Below the pieces are notes generated by a model. That model was not told the origin of the DNA. It was given only the letters and a program-made list of their open reading frames with translations, and did no database searches. 64,000 bases of DNA from NCBI GenBank assembly GCA_023853785.1, contig JAJIRX010001011.1, positions 1 to 64,000 on the forward strand, read 5' to 3'. This document shows positions 34,579-54,975 of this stretch, one piece after another. The position numbers and the translations under genes are program-made. Position 1 is the first letter of the stretch. Every line of letters starts with the position of its first letter. This DNA comes from Psilocybe azurescens (Eukaryota > Basidiomycota > Agaricomycetes > Agaricales > Agrocybaceae).

Positions 34579-36641
34579 ATGCAATTACTCCAGATTTCAC
34601 GCTCAATCCGCTCAGTAAAAGGATATGGATCAGCATCTAGGTCTTTCTCATCTTCCAGATTGACTATGGTGTGCATCAATTCCTACATGTATCCTTTCCC
34701 TGGTTAATTATCTCTTAGTCTTCAACCAATTACCGCATAGAAAAGGATACCTTTGGTGACCTCCGCGTTCCTGCAGACAAGTACTGGGGAGCCCAAACCC
34801 AGAGGTCCGCTATATCGCGATCTGTATAATGATATCACCAATCTAACACTGACAATGGGCACAGGTCTCTACAAAACTTCGACATCGGAGGACAAGCAGA
34901 AAGATTACCTCTACCCTTGATTAAAGCCTTTGGCGTCTTGAAGAAGGCAGCTTCAGTCGTAAATATGGAATATGGAATGGATCGCAAGGTCGGCGAAGCT
35001 ATCCAAAATGCTGCTGATGAGGTCATTATTTTCAATCATATGGTATACGTGTATTTACATTCTTGCAGGTAATATCTGGTAAATTGGTCGACCATTTCCC
35101 TCTCGTTGTGTTCCAAACTGGAAGTGGAACCCAGAGCAATATGAACACGAATGAGGTACTTTGAGCTCTCGTTTGCTGGCCTCAAAAACACCCATTTATT
35201 TCTCACATAAGGTCATATCCAACCGGGCTATCGAACTCACTTGGAGGGCAGCTAGGATCGAAGAATCCGGTACACCCCAATGATCATGTTAACATGAGTC
35301 AAAGTAGCAACGATTCGTAAGTTGCGTCCATTGCTCAAATGAAATTATACCCACCCGTATTCAGGTTCCCCACAGTGATGCACATTGCGGTCGTAACGGA
35401 AATCAGCAACTCCCTACTTCCTGCCTTGACCGAATTCCATCAAGCCCTAGACGAAAAAGCAAAAGCTTTTGATCATATTATAAAAATTGGGCGTACGCAT
35501 TTACAGGTTTGAAGGTGTTGGTTCAAGATATGTGCAGTTTCTGATCGACGCTCAGGATGCCACTCCCTTGACACTTGGCCAAGAATTCAGTGGTTATGTT
35601 CAACAGGTGGCAAATGGCATCGAACGGGTTAAAGACACATTGCCAAGGCTACGGTGCCTTGCCCAGGGAGGGACTGCCGTTGGAACCGTGAGTCATTGAT
35701 AACGAACTGCGCTATCACTGTTAACGAGCAGTGCAGGGTCTTAACACGAAAAAAGGATTCGATGTCAAGGTTGCTGCTGAAATTTCAAAAATTACTGGTC
35801 TAGAGTTCGTCACAGCGCCCAACAAGGTTACTCTGTTGCATAGATTCTGGGTGAATTTTGCTTACAATGCCTTCTAGTTTGAAGCTTTAGCAGCTCATGA
35901 CGCACTTATCGAAGCACATGGCGCGCTAAATGTTGTGGCTTGCTCGTTGATGAAAATCGCCAACGATATCAGATATCTAGGTTCTGGCCCTCGTTGCGGC
36001 CTCGGTGAATTGAGCCTGCCAGAGAATGAACCTGGAAGCAGCATCATGCCGGGCAAAGTTAACCCCACTCAGTGTGAAGCCCTAACCATGGTTGCAGCGC
36101 AAGTAATGGGAAATCAGACTACTGTGAGCGTCGCTTGTGCGAGCGGACAATTCGAGGTGAGAGAAAGCTGAGCTCTCAGTCACTGCAAAAGTGCTAATTC
36201 AAAAAGTTGAACGTATTCAAACCCGTGATCGCCAAAATGTGCTGCAAAGCATCCGTTTGCTTGCTGATGGTGTGTTTCTCCCGTGTCCGATGTCTAACCT
36301 CTGTTGTTGATTGCGGCCATTCATAAGGTTCTCGATCGTTCACGAAGAATTGTGTCGTCGGCATTCAAGCTAACGAGAAGCGAATTAACACCTTACTTAA
36401 TGAGTCGTTGATGCTTGCAACAATCCTGAATAATCATCTAGGCTACGACAGTGCGTACTGTCCATCGACCAATTCGGTCAATATTAACCACGTGTTTGTC
36501 TTCAGACGTAGCGAAATGCGCCAAAAGGCGCACAAAGAGGAACGACACTGAAGGAGGCCACAGTGGCACTTGGATTCCCTGACGCCAGAGGAATTCGACC
36601 AGAAAGTTCGACCGGAGTTGATGTTGCACCCTGACAATTAA
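34579..36641 (+). CDS. FUM1: Fumarate hydratase, class II
   Basis: TCA-cycle enzyme interconverting fumarate and malate; in fungi usually dual-localised to mitochondria and cytosol. Seen: presequence-like [99 protein letters not shown]; the superfamily signature [36 protein letters not shown]; and a C-terminus [19 protein letters not shown]. Many short introns, one splitting KIGRTHLQ from DATPL. Shifts lie near 35243 ([15 protein letters not shown]) and close to the exon 1 junction, where the phase is not resolved. All active-site signatures are intact. Confidence 0.95.
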
Positions 36642-37148
36642 TAAGTTGAGGCCGAAAAGGGAAAGTCATGCATCCTTTGAGTTATTTACGTATATTGAAT
36701 GATGGGTTGAGAATACGTGGACGAGTGTTTGAGAGTATAATAAGGAATATAAACCAGTTAGAGATGGACGACGATAAGAAAGAAAGAGAGAAATAGAAAT
36801 AGAAGAGAAAGGAAAGGAAAGGAAAGATCTTAGCGGAGAAGCTTGGGAGGAGTGAGATGTGTTGTTTCCTTTTCCAGTTTACGAGAGCGACCAAATGTAA
36901 AAATGTGCAAAGATCAGAGAGTTTCATTATTGCCGTATCAGTTAGAACTCGTTCCTTGTCGCTGACAGCACTCATTCCCACTTATTCAACCGAGGAACCA
37001 TTCTTTTCTTTTTCCTCATTCTTATCCTCATCTTACGCATTCCACCTCATATTCCCCAATTCGTTCCGATTCACCCTCCAGACAACTCTTGTGTGCTGTC
37101 ATAGCCCGTCTTTGATCCCACGAGGCGGGCAATTCTTCTCTTCTCGCC
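36642..37148. other. Intergenic DNA, fumarase to INO80
   Basis: About 500 bases, including a polypurine tract at 36776-36828. The long plus-strand frame over this region is out of phase with INO80 and is not coding. The INO80 promoter and leader are here. Confidence 0.45.
36776..36828 (+). repeat. Polypurine (GGAAA)n-like tract
   Basis: Over 50 bases almost free of pyrimidines, ending in three tandem GGAAA units. Such tracts mark nucleosome-poor promoter DNA in fungi; here it lies about 320 bases upstream of the INO80 start. Confidence 0.7.
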
Positions 37149-40100
37149 ATGTCTCTTCGCCACATCCTCAACGACGAGCCTCTTCCTATGCATTCTCGTC
37201 AACCGTACGCGACATCGTCCAGAATGCCCTCGGGCGACTCCCGCCATGTATTCTGAAGATAATGCTTTGTCCCCTCGTGCGGACTCTCCATCTCAATCAT
37301 ATCTATCGCCTAGGCATTCTCGAGAGCCTTTCAGTAGTAGGTCTCATTATCACCCGCCCGCTCAAAGTGACCTCAGCAGGGATTCTCGCCCCGGTGAATG
37401 GACCCCCGAAGAGCATCCGTCTTATGCTGTCGACCATCGGACTTACTCCTATGACGAAGACCATGCAGTGGCTCCCAGTTGAACCTCAGCACAACTACCC
37501 TCCAGAAGGAGAGCCGGATGTTGTAGCTAAGAAAAGACGCAAAGGAGGTGATAAATTGAAGTACACATTACATGAACCGACAAATCCAAGACGGGTGCGT
37601 AATCATCCTCATGAATGTTGTGTTGGCATCTCTAATCTCACTGGCAAGTAGATGAGTCTGCGGAAGAAGGTCAAGGAAACGCGTCCTATTTCACCATCCA
37701 ACGAAAGCGACGATGTAAATAAGCCTCACGAACCAACGACAGGCGCCGTCGAAGACAATATTTTGGATTCATCTGATCTGGAGGACTGTAGGGAAGTTTG
37801 GGCTGACGAGCTTCGTGATTATGCCTTAGAAGCTAAACAACGTCAACAACAAGTTGCGCAGTATTTCTGGGCCAGCATAGTGGTAAGTCTTGCTTCCCGA
37901 ATCAACCAGTGTTCCCTCCTTGACAAACTATTCAAGGAACGCAACTCAATTACAGCTCTAAACCTATCCCATCACTATTCATCAAAGATAGAGAACATCC
38001 CGCCATCTCCTCCTACTCCCCCAATCATGCCGCATGGGCCCAGTTTCGAAGACGAGTTCGAAAATATGACCGCCGTTGGGGTCAGATCCAATGGCCAAGA
38101 TCATGACCATCACAGACGCTTCAACTCGAGTGCTGAGGACGCCGCCCTTGAGTTCGAGCGTGCCATGCTGCAAGATTCGCCGGGTCCTCAACCGAAAATG
38201 AAAAATGAAAAGAAGAGATCAATGCGCATTTATCTGCCACCACCCTTTATTGGGGACGATAATGACGAAGCCAAAGCGGCAATTGACGCCCCAGGACCTT
38301 CCACTAAACGGCGGAAACTCGACAACGAATTACCAAGTTCTACGGTTGGTAATGGAGTGGAACATCCCACCACCCAGGAATCCGTATCGTTGAAGCTTTC
38401 CATTTCCAAACTCAAAGGAAAGGGCAAGCAAGTTCAACGAGAACCAAGTCATGATAGCATTTCAGCAACACCTAAAGCTCGCAAGAAACCAGGCCCGAAG
38501 AAGAAGGGTGGGATAGGGCTAGAGCTCGAGAACGAACAAATTTCACGACCATCTTCCATTCACGGTGATGTGACACCTGCTGTTTCAAGGCCTAACTCAC
38601 CAGGGCCTACCAATACAACAATGGTTTACGAGCTGGACGAACAGATACCGCTTATGAAGAGAGCGAAGAAAGTAGACGATACTGCAATGATGAAACGAAT
38701 CAAGTCATTAGAAGAGGCTCAGCGTAAAGTTTGGACAAATATTGCTAGACGTGATGTTGCCAAGGTATGACAGTTCATCCTTTATAGCAATCCCATATCG
38801 ACATTTTACTATCAAGGTTTACAAATATCATGCCACGGGCTATCAAACACGACAATCGCAGCTTGAACGCATCGCAAAACTTGCTTCGATGCAGGCCAGA
38901 AAACCGTTTACGAAGACAGCTAAGGCCAATAAAGATTTGCAGGCAAAGGCAAAGCGATTAATGCGTGAAATGCAAGTCTTTTGGAAAAAGAACGAGAAGG
39001 AAGAGCGAGATGTTCGAAAGCGTGAGCAGAAAGAGGCTCTGGATCGGATCAAAGTCGAAGAAGAAAAGAGGGAGGCTGCTCGTCAAGCCCGTAAACTCGA
39101 GTTTCTTATTTCGCAAACTGAGCTGTACAGCCATTTCGTTGGAAGTAAACTCAAAAGTGCGTCATTTGATTCAATAGAATAGAATAGTTAATATACTAAC
39201 CCCTGGGGAATAGCCACTGAAATCGAGGGCGACTCTGAGGCACTTCCAATACCTGTTGGCGCCAATGTCACAGACGCTGAAGACCCCGCAAGTCTACCCG
39301 AGATCGACTTCAATGACAGTGCGTCTCTCATTCATATATGACATTCTACCTTTTCTAACTTCCTATTAGCGGACTCAACAAATTTACACCGCCATGCCCG
39401 TCACAATGCCCAAGAGGCCATTGCTCTTGCTAAAGAACGGGCAGCTCAATTCGACATACAAGCAGCTTTGGAGCGGAAGACTAACGAAGCATTGAAATTG
39501 GCGAAAGCCCAGGCTCATATTCATGATCCTGGGTCAGAAGCAGGAGGATCAACATCGACACCTCTCCTTGTCGACCGTAAGTCCTTTCTCTGTTTATCAT
39601 TTTGATTGGAAGAGATTTATTAACTCGAGTCAAGTGGACTCCGATGAGTTGAATTTCCAGAACCCAACATCACTCAGTGGCCCCTTGACTATCGGCCAGC
39701 CCAGAATGTTGATGGCTCAACTGAAAGAATACCAACTGAAAGGTCTCAACTGGCTTGCAACACTCTACGAGCAAGGTATAAACGGCATCCTTGCGGACGA
39801 GATGGGCCTCGGCAAAGTGTGTTTGACCATTCTGCACAATTTATTTGCCCTATTGATTCATTGCTCAGACTGTGCAATCCATTTCGTTGTTGGCTTATCT
39901 AGCTGAAACGCACGATATTTGGGGCCCATTTCTTGTGGTGGCCCCAGCTTCCACACTTCACAACTGGCAACAAGAACTGACCCGCTTTGTTCCTCATCTC
40001 AAAGCACTCCCATACTGGGGGAACGTGAAGGATCGCGCTACCCTGAGGAAATTTTGGAGTAAAAGGAAATTAGTTATGATCAGGATGCACCCTTTCATGT

Positions 40101-42754
40101 CTTGATCACAAGCTACCAACTCGTAGGTTCAAAGCTGTTCTATCTTATCCGCGGTCTCACCTGCTTCCCATAGGTGACTCAAGATCAACAATATTTTCCA
40201 ACGTGTCAAGTGGCAGTATATGATTTTAGATGAGGCCCAAAATATCAAAAACTCGTCCAGTGTACGATGGAAGACTCTCCTGGGTTTCCAATGCCGTAAC
40301 CGGCTTCTACTAACAGGAACTCCCCATTCAAAACTCAATGCAAGGTTAGTACTTTTTGACGCAGGTTTAAGGCGTTATTTGTTAACGACAACCACATTCC
40401 CATCCCAGAATTATGGGCTTTGCTTCATTTCATCATGCCTAGTCTGTTCGATTCACATGATGAATTCAACGAATGGTTTTCAAAAGACATCGAAAATGCT
40501 GCTGAAAACAAGGGCAGCAAGTTGAACGAGCATCAGCTTCGACGTCTCCATATGATCTTGAAGCCATTTATGTTGCGACGTGTCAAACGCCACGTACAAA
40601 ATGAACTCAGTGAAAAAGTAAGTATCCGAATTCTTGGTTCAAGTCTTGACGCTAAACTTGGCAGATTGAAATCGATATCTATGTGGATCTGAGTCCCAGA
40701 CAACGCAATCTTTATGCGGGCCTTCTGGCAAATGTGTCTGTAGCTGATCTCCTGGAAAAAGCTGCCAACATTGGAGACGCAGATTCGGCCCGTTCTTTGA
40801 TGAATCTCGTGATGCAATTCCGCAAAGTAGGCGTTATTGGTACTTTATGTGAATATCTACTCAATGGAATATACAGGTCTGCAACCACCCAGAACTCTTT
40901 GAACGCGCCGATGTTGTTGCACCTTACTCTTTCTGCAATTTTGGGAGATCAGGGCCCCTGATGCGAGAAGGCGATTTTTGATGCTACCCTATTCTACTCG
41001 CAGTCCAATCGAATACTCGATACCACTGCTTTTATATCAGGAGGGAGGCCTCGTAGACGTCCCGTCTGAGAGCTCAACGGTGCCATCTCACAGCGGCTGC
41101 TTAACCAAGCTGTTAAACATATGGTCTACTGACTGGATCCACCGTTCTTTATACAATGAAGAAGGTTTGTTTTTGACAACATAATTTCGTTTACTACGCT
41201 CATTTTTGCACTTTCTAAGATCAATCCTCCTTCTCATTTCTACGCTTCCTTGACCTCTCTGCTTCAGAGGCGCATCATATTCATAATTCTCCTCTCATTC
41301 GAAGGCGTTTGATTGCGCTAGATAAAGAAACCTCGTTGCCTGATATTCGCTATTCCATGTGAGTCTTCGAATGCGCTGAGCATACATATTCTTACTGAAC
41401 TGATCACTAAAGGGACCCCAACTTCTCTGCTTATAGTTCGGCCAACCATCTTCAAATTGCCGCTTGCCCAACATTTGCTAAACCTGTAACATCAGTACTT
41501 CCCGACCTACTGTCAATTTCTCGTTCTGCATGGCAACTGTCTTGTTTATCGAGACCTACGATGCACTGGTATACCCCTTCGGCCGTTGCACCAGCAATCT
41601 CAATGTACTGTAACGATCGTACCTTTCTCGAGTCCGAGGCTCTCATTCACGATGCTCCTTTGGAATCATTGGCCTTGTATGGCTTGCCCCATAATATTCG
41701 GAACTCTGAACAAGCCTGTGATGCCTATGCAAAACTTCTCCCGGGACTACCACCCGTTGGATTAGTTGGCATATCACCTCCTGATCAACTACCCACGTCT
41801 AACATGCAAGTCCCAGAAGCAAAAGTTTGATCTATGACTCGGCAAAGCTTGCGCGACTCGATAGCCTTCTGCAGGAACTTAAGTCAGGCGACCATAGGGT
41901 TCTGGTATACTTCCAGATGACTAGAATGATGGACCTAATGGAAGAATATCTCATTTATCGCCAATACAAGTATCTGAGGCTCGATGGTTCTTCAAAACTT
42001 GAGGATCGGCGAGACATGGTCATTGACTGGCAAACTCGGTAAGTTGGCCTTTCTTGTCATCACCGCCACTTGTTTTGATGTTTTCCCAGGCCTGATATCT
42101 TCGTCTTTTTGTTGTCTACCCGAGCTGGTGGATTGGGCATCAACCTCACTGCGGCCGATACCGTGGTATTTTATGACCACGACTGGAATCCGTCGAATGA
42201 TGCCCAAGCCATGGACAGAGCACATCGTCTTGGCCAAACCCGACAGGTCACTGTTTATCGCCTTATTACAAAGGGCACAATAGACGAGCGCATTGTACAA
42301 TTGGCGAGAGTCAAGAAAGATGTAAATATGTTGACTTGCTTTATGATTGCATTTTTATTTACCAATCCTACAGGTGCAAGATATCGTGGTGGGGAACAAA
42401 AACTTCACTGACGTCACCAAGCCAAGCGAAATCGTCCAGCTTTTGCTCAACGACGAGCAACTTGCGTCTCTTGAATCTTCGAACCGATTACCTGATAGTC
42501 GGAAAGACAAATCTAGTGATGATGGCCAAGAAGGCCAAGCAGCAGTTCGCGACCTCTGGAATGAAGAAGGCGACGATTTCTTTGGACATACAGCACCCGC
42601 ACCGACAGAAAAACCAGACGAGGAAAGTGTTCCGACCACCTCTCAAGCGTCTCGTGGAAAACGTCGCAAAGTTGGAGCAACCAGCGCTGCACGTGGGCGG
42701 AAACCTGGCCCTAAGAGGAAGATAGCTTCCAACACTGATATTCCACTCGAGTGA
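37149..42754 (+). CDS. INO80: INO80 chromatin-remodelling ATPase
   Basis: Catalytic subunit of the INO80 complex, which slides nucleosomes and acts in transcription and repair. Start [20 protein letters not shown]; a long Ser/Pro-rich N-terminal region; the DBINO domain with [20 protein letters not shown] and [20 protein letters not shown]; the SNF2 ATPase: [20 protein letters not shown], Walker [25 protein letters not shown] box [24 protein letters not shown], then, after the long insertion characteristic of INO80, the helicase C lobe with [40 protein letters not shown] and [20 protein letters not shown]. The tail [20 protein letters not shown] is AT-hook-like. At least five one-base shifts (near 37244, 37478, 40075, 40325 and 41828) and about a dozen introns. 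Identity is certain. Confidence 0.95.
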
Positions 42755-43174
42755 TTTATTTGCAGGAAAACCTAGGTTTGCGTATCCAAGTAGATTTTAT
42801 CTTTTACCTTGTAAGACAACTAAATTACCATCGAACTTTTATGTCAAACAGTTATTATTGTACCTACCTAGCTGAACTTTGAATAATATTTTTGTACATT
42901 TTGATTGCGCACTTGGGTCAGAGTATTGATTGAAACGTCACATTACAAATACAGTCATACTGCAATCTGCAAGAAAACTGGGCAAGCTTCAGTGGTGTCT
43001 TCTTTTAGTTCCGCTCATGTTTTGTTTAGCCCAGTCTCCACGCCCTTTTCACCAATTGACATGACTTGGTCTCTCTACTCTGAATTCATCGAGCTCGCGT
43101 TTGCAATCTAAACGCCTCTGATCTTAATACAACCTATCCGAGAACACTGTGCACCTCTCATCTCAATTTCGGCC
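42755..43174. other. Intergenic DNA, INO80 to DEAH helicase
   Basis: AT-rich stretch with no gene found; 3' end of INO80 and promoter of the helicase gene. Confidence 0.45.
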
Positions 43175-48812
<5,638 letters not shown>

Positions 48813-48913
48813 GGAAAGATTAGGATGGCCTTGCCTAATTGTAGATATTGGGTTGTAAGAAAATAGATGCTAGAAACTATTGCAGATGAGCCGAGACTCA
48901 CTAATTTCAGTTG

Positions 48914-50171
48914 TTACACTACGCGCGAAGAAGTATAAGCGCGCCTCTTGAGCGCGCTGTTTATTACTAGTGCAAGCAGTTGATCGTAGTCGATACCATT
49001 GGCCTTTGCAAGGCGAGGGAGATCTGACCAATCCGGCGCCAAACCAGCTATGGGATTGACCTTGAAAAGGTTTGAGAAACGCATCATATTGCAATCTAAG
49101 GACTTACTTCGATAAAGTTGGGCACCGCATCTGTTTCCTTTGTATTGTGGCGAAGGTCAACACGTCCTCCGTCTCGGCACCCCAGGAGCCGCCAGGCCTT
49201 AAGGAGCTGTTTCCGCAGCTGCACGAGCAACTGCATCAGATAAAGTCAAGTCAACATATTGTGGGTTGGGGCTCCATTTGCGCTTTAAATCGTGACCATA
49301 GACATCCAATTGGTAAAGGGCTGGATCGCGAGTATTGTAGGGAATTGATGGATCGATGGGAAAGTTTGGATTGTCTTTCAGGAAAACGAGTTCACGAACG
49401 CCCACAACGTAAGCATCGGCGCCGGTGCCTATAATGCCCACGGTAAATTCTCTGCCTGCAAGAAAACGTTCAATCAGGATGGTTTGTGTGGGATATCTGT
49501 TGGATATGTCTTCCACAACTTCAGCCAGTTGCTGGACATCGACGACTTTGTTCGCCTGGCTTATTCCAATTCCAGTGCTTACTGAAGCCGGTTTTACGAA
49601 TAATGGAAAGGAACTTAAAGAATCACGATGGGCTGCGTTTTCCATGACGGAAAGTGGATTGAAATCTAAGCCAATCCACGAATTCCGAGGAGGAATGCAT
49701 GCAAAAGGCGCAGTGGCTATGCCGTAGTGTTCCAAAACCATCTATAAAGTGAGGCATTTTAGACGTGGCTGGCTATACATTTCTTGGATAGGATACCTTG
49801 GTTTTTGCCTTGTCTAAGCATAGGGCTAGGGTGGCTGAATCAGAGAAGGTGAAGGGTATGCCCCACGCTTCTAAAAGTGCAGGCACTTGTGCCTCGCGTC
49901 CCAATGTGCCATATCCTTCGCAGATATTGAAAACAACATCCCAGTCGGCGTCGGAAGTGGCCAACCGCTTCGTGAGAGCTTTCAATCCGCCTATCATATC
50001 AACTGTCCCAAGGTTCCTCAAGGATGAGGCAATTCGTTCTATAGTCTCCTCGCTTTCAAATTCTGCACACTGGTCCATCGAGAAACCAAGTAACATCCAT
50101 TCCGATCTGCAGTCATATGTAAAACCAATTTTCAAAGGTCGGGGAAAACTGAGAGAATCGTTAGAAGGCAT
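48914..50171 (-). CDS. D-Ala-D-Ala-ligase-like ATP-grasp protein
   Basis: ATP-dependent ligase fold that in bacteria joins two D-alanines for peptidoglycan; fungi lack peptidoglycan, so the substrate here is unknown. Seen: LKIGFTYDCRSEWMLLGF, a Rossmann-like opening; FNICEGYGTLGREAQVPALL and GIPFTFSDSATLALCLDKAK, typical Ddl central motifs; LFVKPASVSTGIGISQANKV, the ATP-grasp nucleotide loop; IERFLAGREFTVGIIGTGA; and the metal/ATP site FIEVNPIAGLAPDWSDLPRL, joined across an intron. Start taken at the ATG at 50169-50171 because homology begins there; the frame is open further upstream to about 50411. A shift near 49202 separates AVARAAAETA from KAWRLLGCRDGGRVDLR. Confidence 0.85.
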
Positions 50172-50549
50172 GATGAATGGAAACCATATCCAGAGTATGT
50201 TGAACATTTTATACTCAGTTTGCCAACCAAATGGACAGGAAGAAGCCAATGCGATTAAACCCTGCATGGGCGGGAAGGCTGGGATTGGGCTTATTATCGA
50301 AGCCTTGCATGACTCGTACTCGTGTGGTTGTGTGGACAGGTGTAAGGCATTTCGGTCAATTATTACGCACAAAATCTTAAATGTTCCGGAATCGGGAATG
50401 AAAATGGGCATCGTGGTTGCATCGTGGAGATACTAATTTCTGGAAAAGGATGGACATCGCCATGATAGTATTTGTGATCACAGGTATTAACCACATAAAG
50501 ATCCTATGAGCCGCCCATGTCGAATAAAATTAGCATAAATGCCGGAAAT
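50172..50549. other. Intergenic DNA, ATP-grasp gene to eL22
   Basis: Upstream region of the ATP-grasp gene and 3' end of eL22. The ATP-grasp frame stays open to about 50411, so part of this may be 5' leader or an N-terminal extension; no other feature is seen. Confidence 0.4.
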
Positions 50550-51160
50550 TTACTCCTCTTCCTCATCCTCTCCAGCGCCGCTGAATTAAAAATGAGTTGA
50601 ATGTTACGGAAAGAAGAAAGCAAGACTTACGCAATGTTATAGAAGCGAAGCTGATAGTTATCTTTTGATGATGCAACAACGCTGAACAGCAGATTATTTA
50701 ATATGGAAAATATAGCAAACAATATGGTAAACATACCGAATCCAATCACGGAGGGAGTTCTTCTTCAAGAACTTTTTGGTGAGATACTTGAGATACCTCT
50801 TAGAGAAGGGGATGTTCGAAGTCACGGTGATCTTAGTATTACCTGTAATGTAACAACCATATTCAGTAATTCCGTTAAATGTGAAAGTAAGGACCACGAC
50901 ACTCACCATCACGGACAATTTTGACATTCTCGCCGAGCTGACCCGCTTTACCTTCAACCTTGATACGGTCGTGGAGGAACTTCTCGAAGTCAGCACCGTC
51001 GAAAACGGAGTCAGCGGCGGGTTTCGAGTAATCGATCACAGAATTTGTGCTTGATAGCAGCATTCTTGGAGGCGGCGACTTTGGGGGCCTAATGGGAAGA
51101 AAAGAGCGTGAGCCTACTGAGAAGATAACTCAGCAAAGCGGTTGCTCGTGTAATTACCAT
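50550..51160 (-). CDS. RPL22: 60S ribosomal protein eL22
   Basis: Large-subunit ribosomal protein. Assembled exons give M, then [108 protein letters not shown] and an acidic end [10 protein letters not shown]. The ATG (51158-51160) is alone in its exon, followed by GTAATT; the acceptor is TTAG before GCCCCC. One extra T near 51041 shifts HKF to VIDYSK. It is divergent from CBF5, 214 bases away. Confidence 0.94.
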
Positions 51161-51374
51161 TGGAGAGGATCTTGAGGGCTGGACGACGGGAGATGTGCTG
51201 GGCAGACTAACGTGCGCGGTGTTATGTAGACTGTATATATCATCAAAATAAGGTTGCGGCTGGTTCCGTAATTTCAAATCCAGCGGCATTGCAAATTTAG
51301 GATTTGTTGGCGCCGTTAGCCGCGTTGAGCAAGAACTTTGAAAAAAATCCCTGACGTTGACACCGTCCACTAAA

Positions 51375-53134
<1,760 letters not shown>

Positions 53135-53468
53135 TGATGTGCAATATACTCGTTTCCGCTTCTGTTTTGTCTTGTGCTTCTTTTTCTTGTCCGTTGTCTT
53201 TATGTATCATCCTCGTTCACCTGTTTATCTGTTATAATGCACGGTATATATTTGCCACATCTCGCGCGAGAAGATGTACTATTTTCCAGAACAAAGATGT
53301 ATACCGGGTATATGCGATTCAAAAATAAGGGTATGTTCAACATAGTCCAGGTTGAAGTAAAAGTAAAAACTGCTAAAGTGTCCGAGAACTAGCTCTGTCA
53401 TCAGGGATTCTACATCCCATCCTCATGAAAAACGTTACGTGAATGAACCACCAGTGGTAAATATGCAA
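53135..53468. other. Convergent 3' regions of CBF5 and the cupredoxin gene
   Basis: AT-rich, no gene recognised; 3' ends of two converging transcripts. Part may belong to the CBF5 tail because the CBF5 stop is uncertain. Confidence 0.4.
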
Positions 53469-54975
53469 TTATAGGAAGGTACCAATGAGAGCGGCAACGA
53501 ACAGGGAAACACCGGCACTTCCAACACTGACAGATAATGCACTGCTAGTGTCGTTGTTACCAGTGCTGTCGCTCCCAGTGCTGTTGCTCCCAGAGGAAGT
53601 GATCGCGGAAAGAGCTGTTCCGTTGAGTGCCTTGGCTACATTCTGGAAGGAAGAAAAGTTGCGGGCTGATGTCTCGACAGAGTTAATGGCACTGTTGAAA
53701 ATACAATTGAATTTGGGTAAACAATGCAGGTAAATTGTGCTACTTACAACACCATTCCTTGACCACAGTGGCTGGCAGGGGTCTGTTGTCGGCACTATAT
53801 GACGAATGTAAGTTAATGGGACTGTATCTCTTCAGACATAGCGACGTACGTATGCCCAAACGGGAGCGGTGTCGGTGACGGTGTAGTTCCAGGTTGGGAA
53901 AGAGGTTGCGTCGGCTGCAACGGGCATGAAACCGGAATCAAAGCCAGTAGCACCGTTAGCACTGAGTTTGCGGCAAGGGTCGTCGAACGACGACTGAGTA
54001 ACGGTGTGGTTCTTCTGGTGGCTGTGTATGACAGTGAGTATTTTCGACAATACACAAGGCAGGCTTTGTATACTTACAACTCGAATACGATTGTGTCGCG
54101 CGGAGCAGCAGCAATGAAAGGTGGATTGAACGCGAGTTGACCATTGGCACCGACTGTTACAGTGTGGACAGCACCCTCAGCGGAAGCGGGTGTGGCAGCA
54201 GGAGATCCGGGATAAGAAGCATAAGTAGTGGTCCAGGTTGAGGTTGAGTCGAGGGTGATGACTTGAGTGACTTGGGTTGCGGTAGGAGCAGGGGGATGGT
54301 GTAGTCCCCGTAAGCGGCAGTTGTCCAGGTAGCAGCAGCATCAGAGGTCGAGGCAGGGGTTGCGGCGGCAGCTGAGAGGCTGGCACCGACGCCAAGAGCA
54401 GCATTCTTGAAGTTGGTGAAGGAGTTGGGAGCACCATCAAGTCCACAATTGATGGCGAAGACCATTCCAGCACCGCAATGGCTAGCAGGCGTCTTGGCAG
54501 CTTGGGCACAGTAGATCCAAACAGGCTGAGTCTATTAAAGATGAGTTAGACCGAATTGAGGTTTCTACATTCATCATTCAAACATACATCATTGACTGTT
54601 ACAGTGAAGGTTGGGAGATTGTCAGTCTGATTGGCTGCGACAGGTTGGCTAACAAGATGATCAAAAGAGAACCAAATAAATTATTTGTATACACTTACAA
54701 GCCAGAGTTGATTCCACCATCTTTCTTTCCACAGGGGTCGGCGAACGAGGACTGGGTCACCGTGTGGTTTTTGGCATGGAAATGGAAAACAACTTGATCG
54801 CCTGGTACAGCAGACTGTGGAAACATTAAGTCGGACCCAGAAGAATGGGGAATGGTCTAGCAAGACATACGATGGCCTCGGGAGAGTAGGTCAGTCCACT
54901 CTGTCCGACTTGAATGTCAATCACTTTAGCAGAGATGAAGGGCAAAAGAGCCAGGCCCAGAGAGAAAGCAAACAT
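53469..54975 (-). CDS. Secreted tandem cupredoxin, Ser-rich, probably GPI-anchored
   Basis: Extracellular copper-binding fold protein; such proteins are common in mushroom cell walls, with unproven roles. Signal peptide MFAFSLGLALLPFISA; domain 1 with AKNHTVTQSSFADPCGKK, VWIYCAQAAKTPASHCGAGM; a Ser/Thr/Ala linker; domain 2 with HQKNHTVTQSSFDDPCRKL and, across an intron, WAYCRQQTPASHCGQGMVF. Both domains keep the four type-1 copper ligands (His, Cys, His, Met). The Ser-rich tail ends SVSVGSAGVSLFVAALIGTF, a GPI-like signal. Introns follow the N-terminal part and each cupredoxin block; a one-base shift in the C run near 54297 lies in the linker. Confidence 0.88.

Noticed and set aside
36857..37651. 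Long plus frame over the INO80 start
   Set aside because: Out of phase with INO80 over most of its length; only its end joins the real frame after an indel.
49798..50436. Plus-strand open frame of 212 codons
   Set aside because: It lies antisense to the ATP-grasp gene and has no family resemblance.
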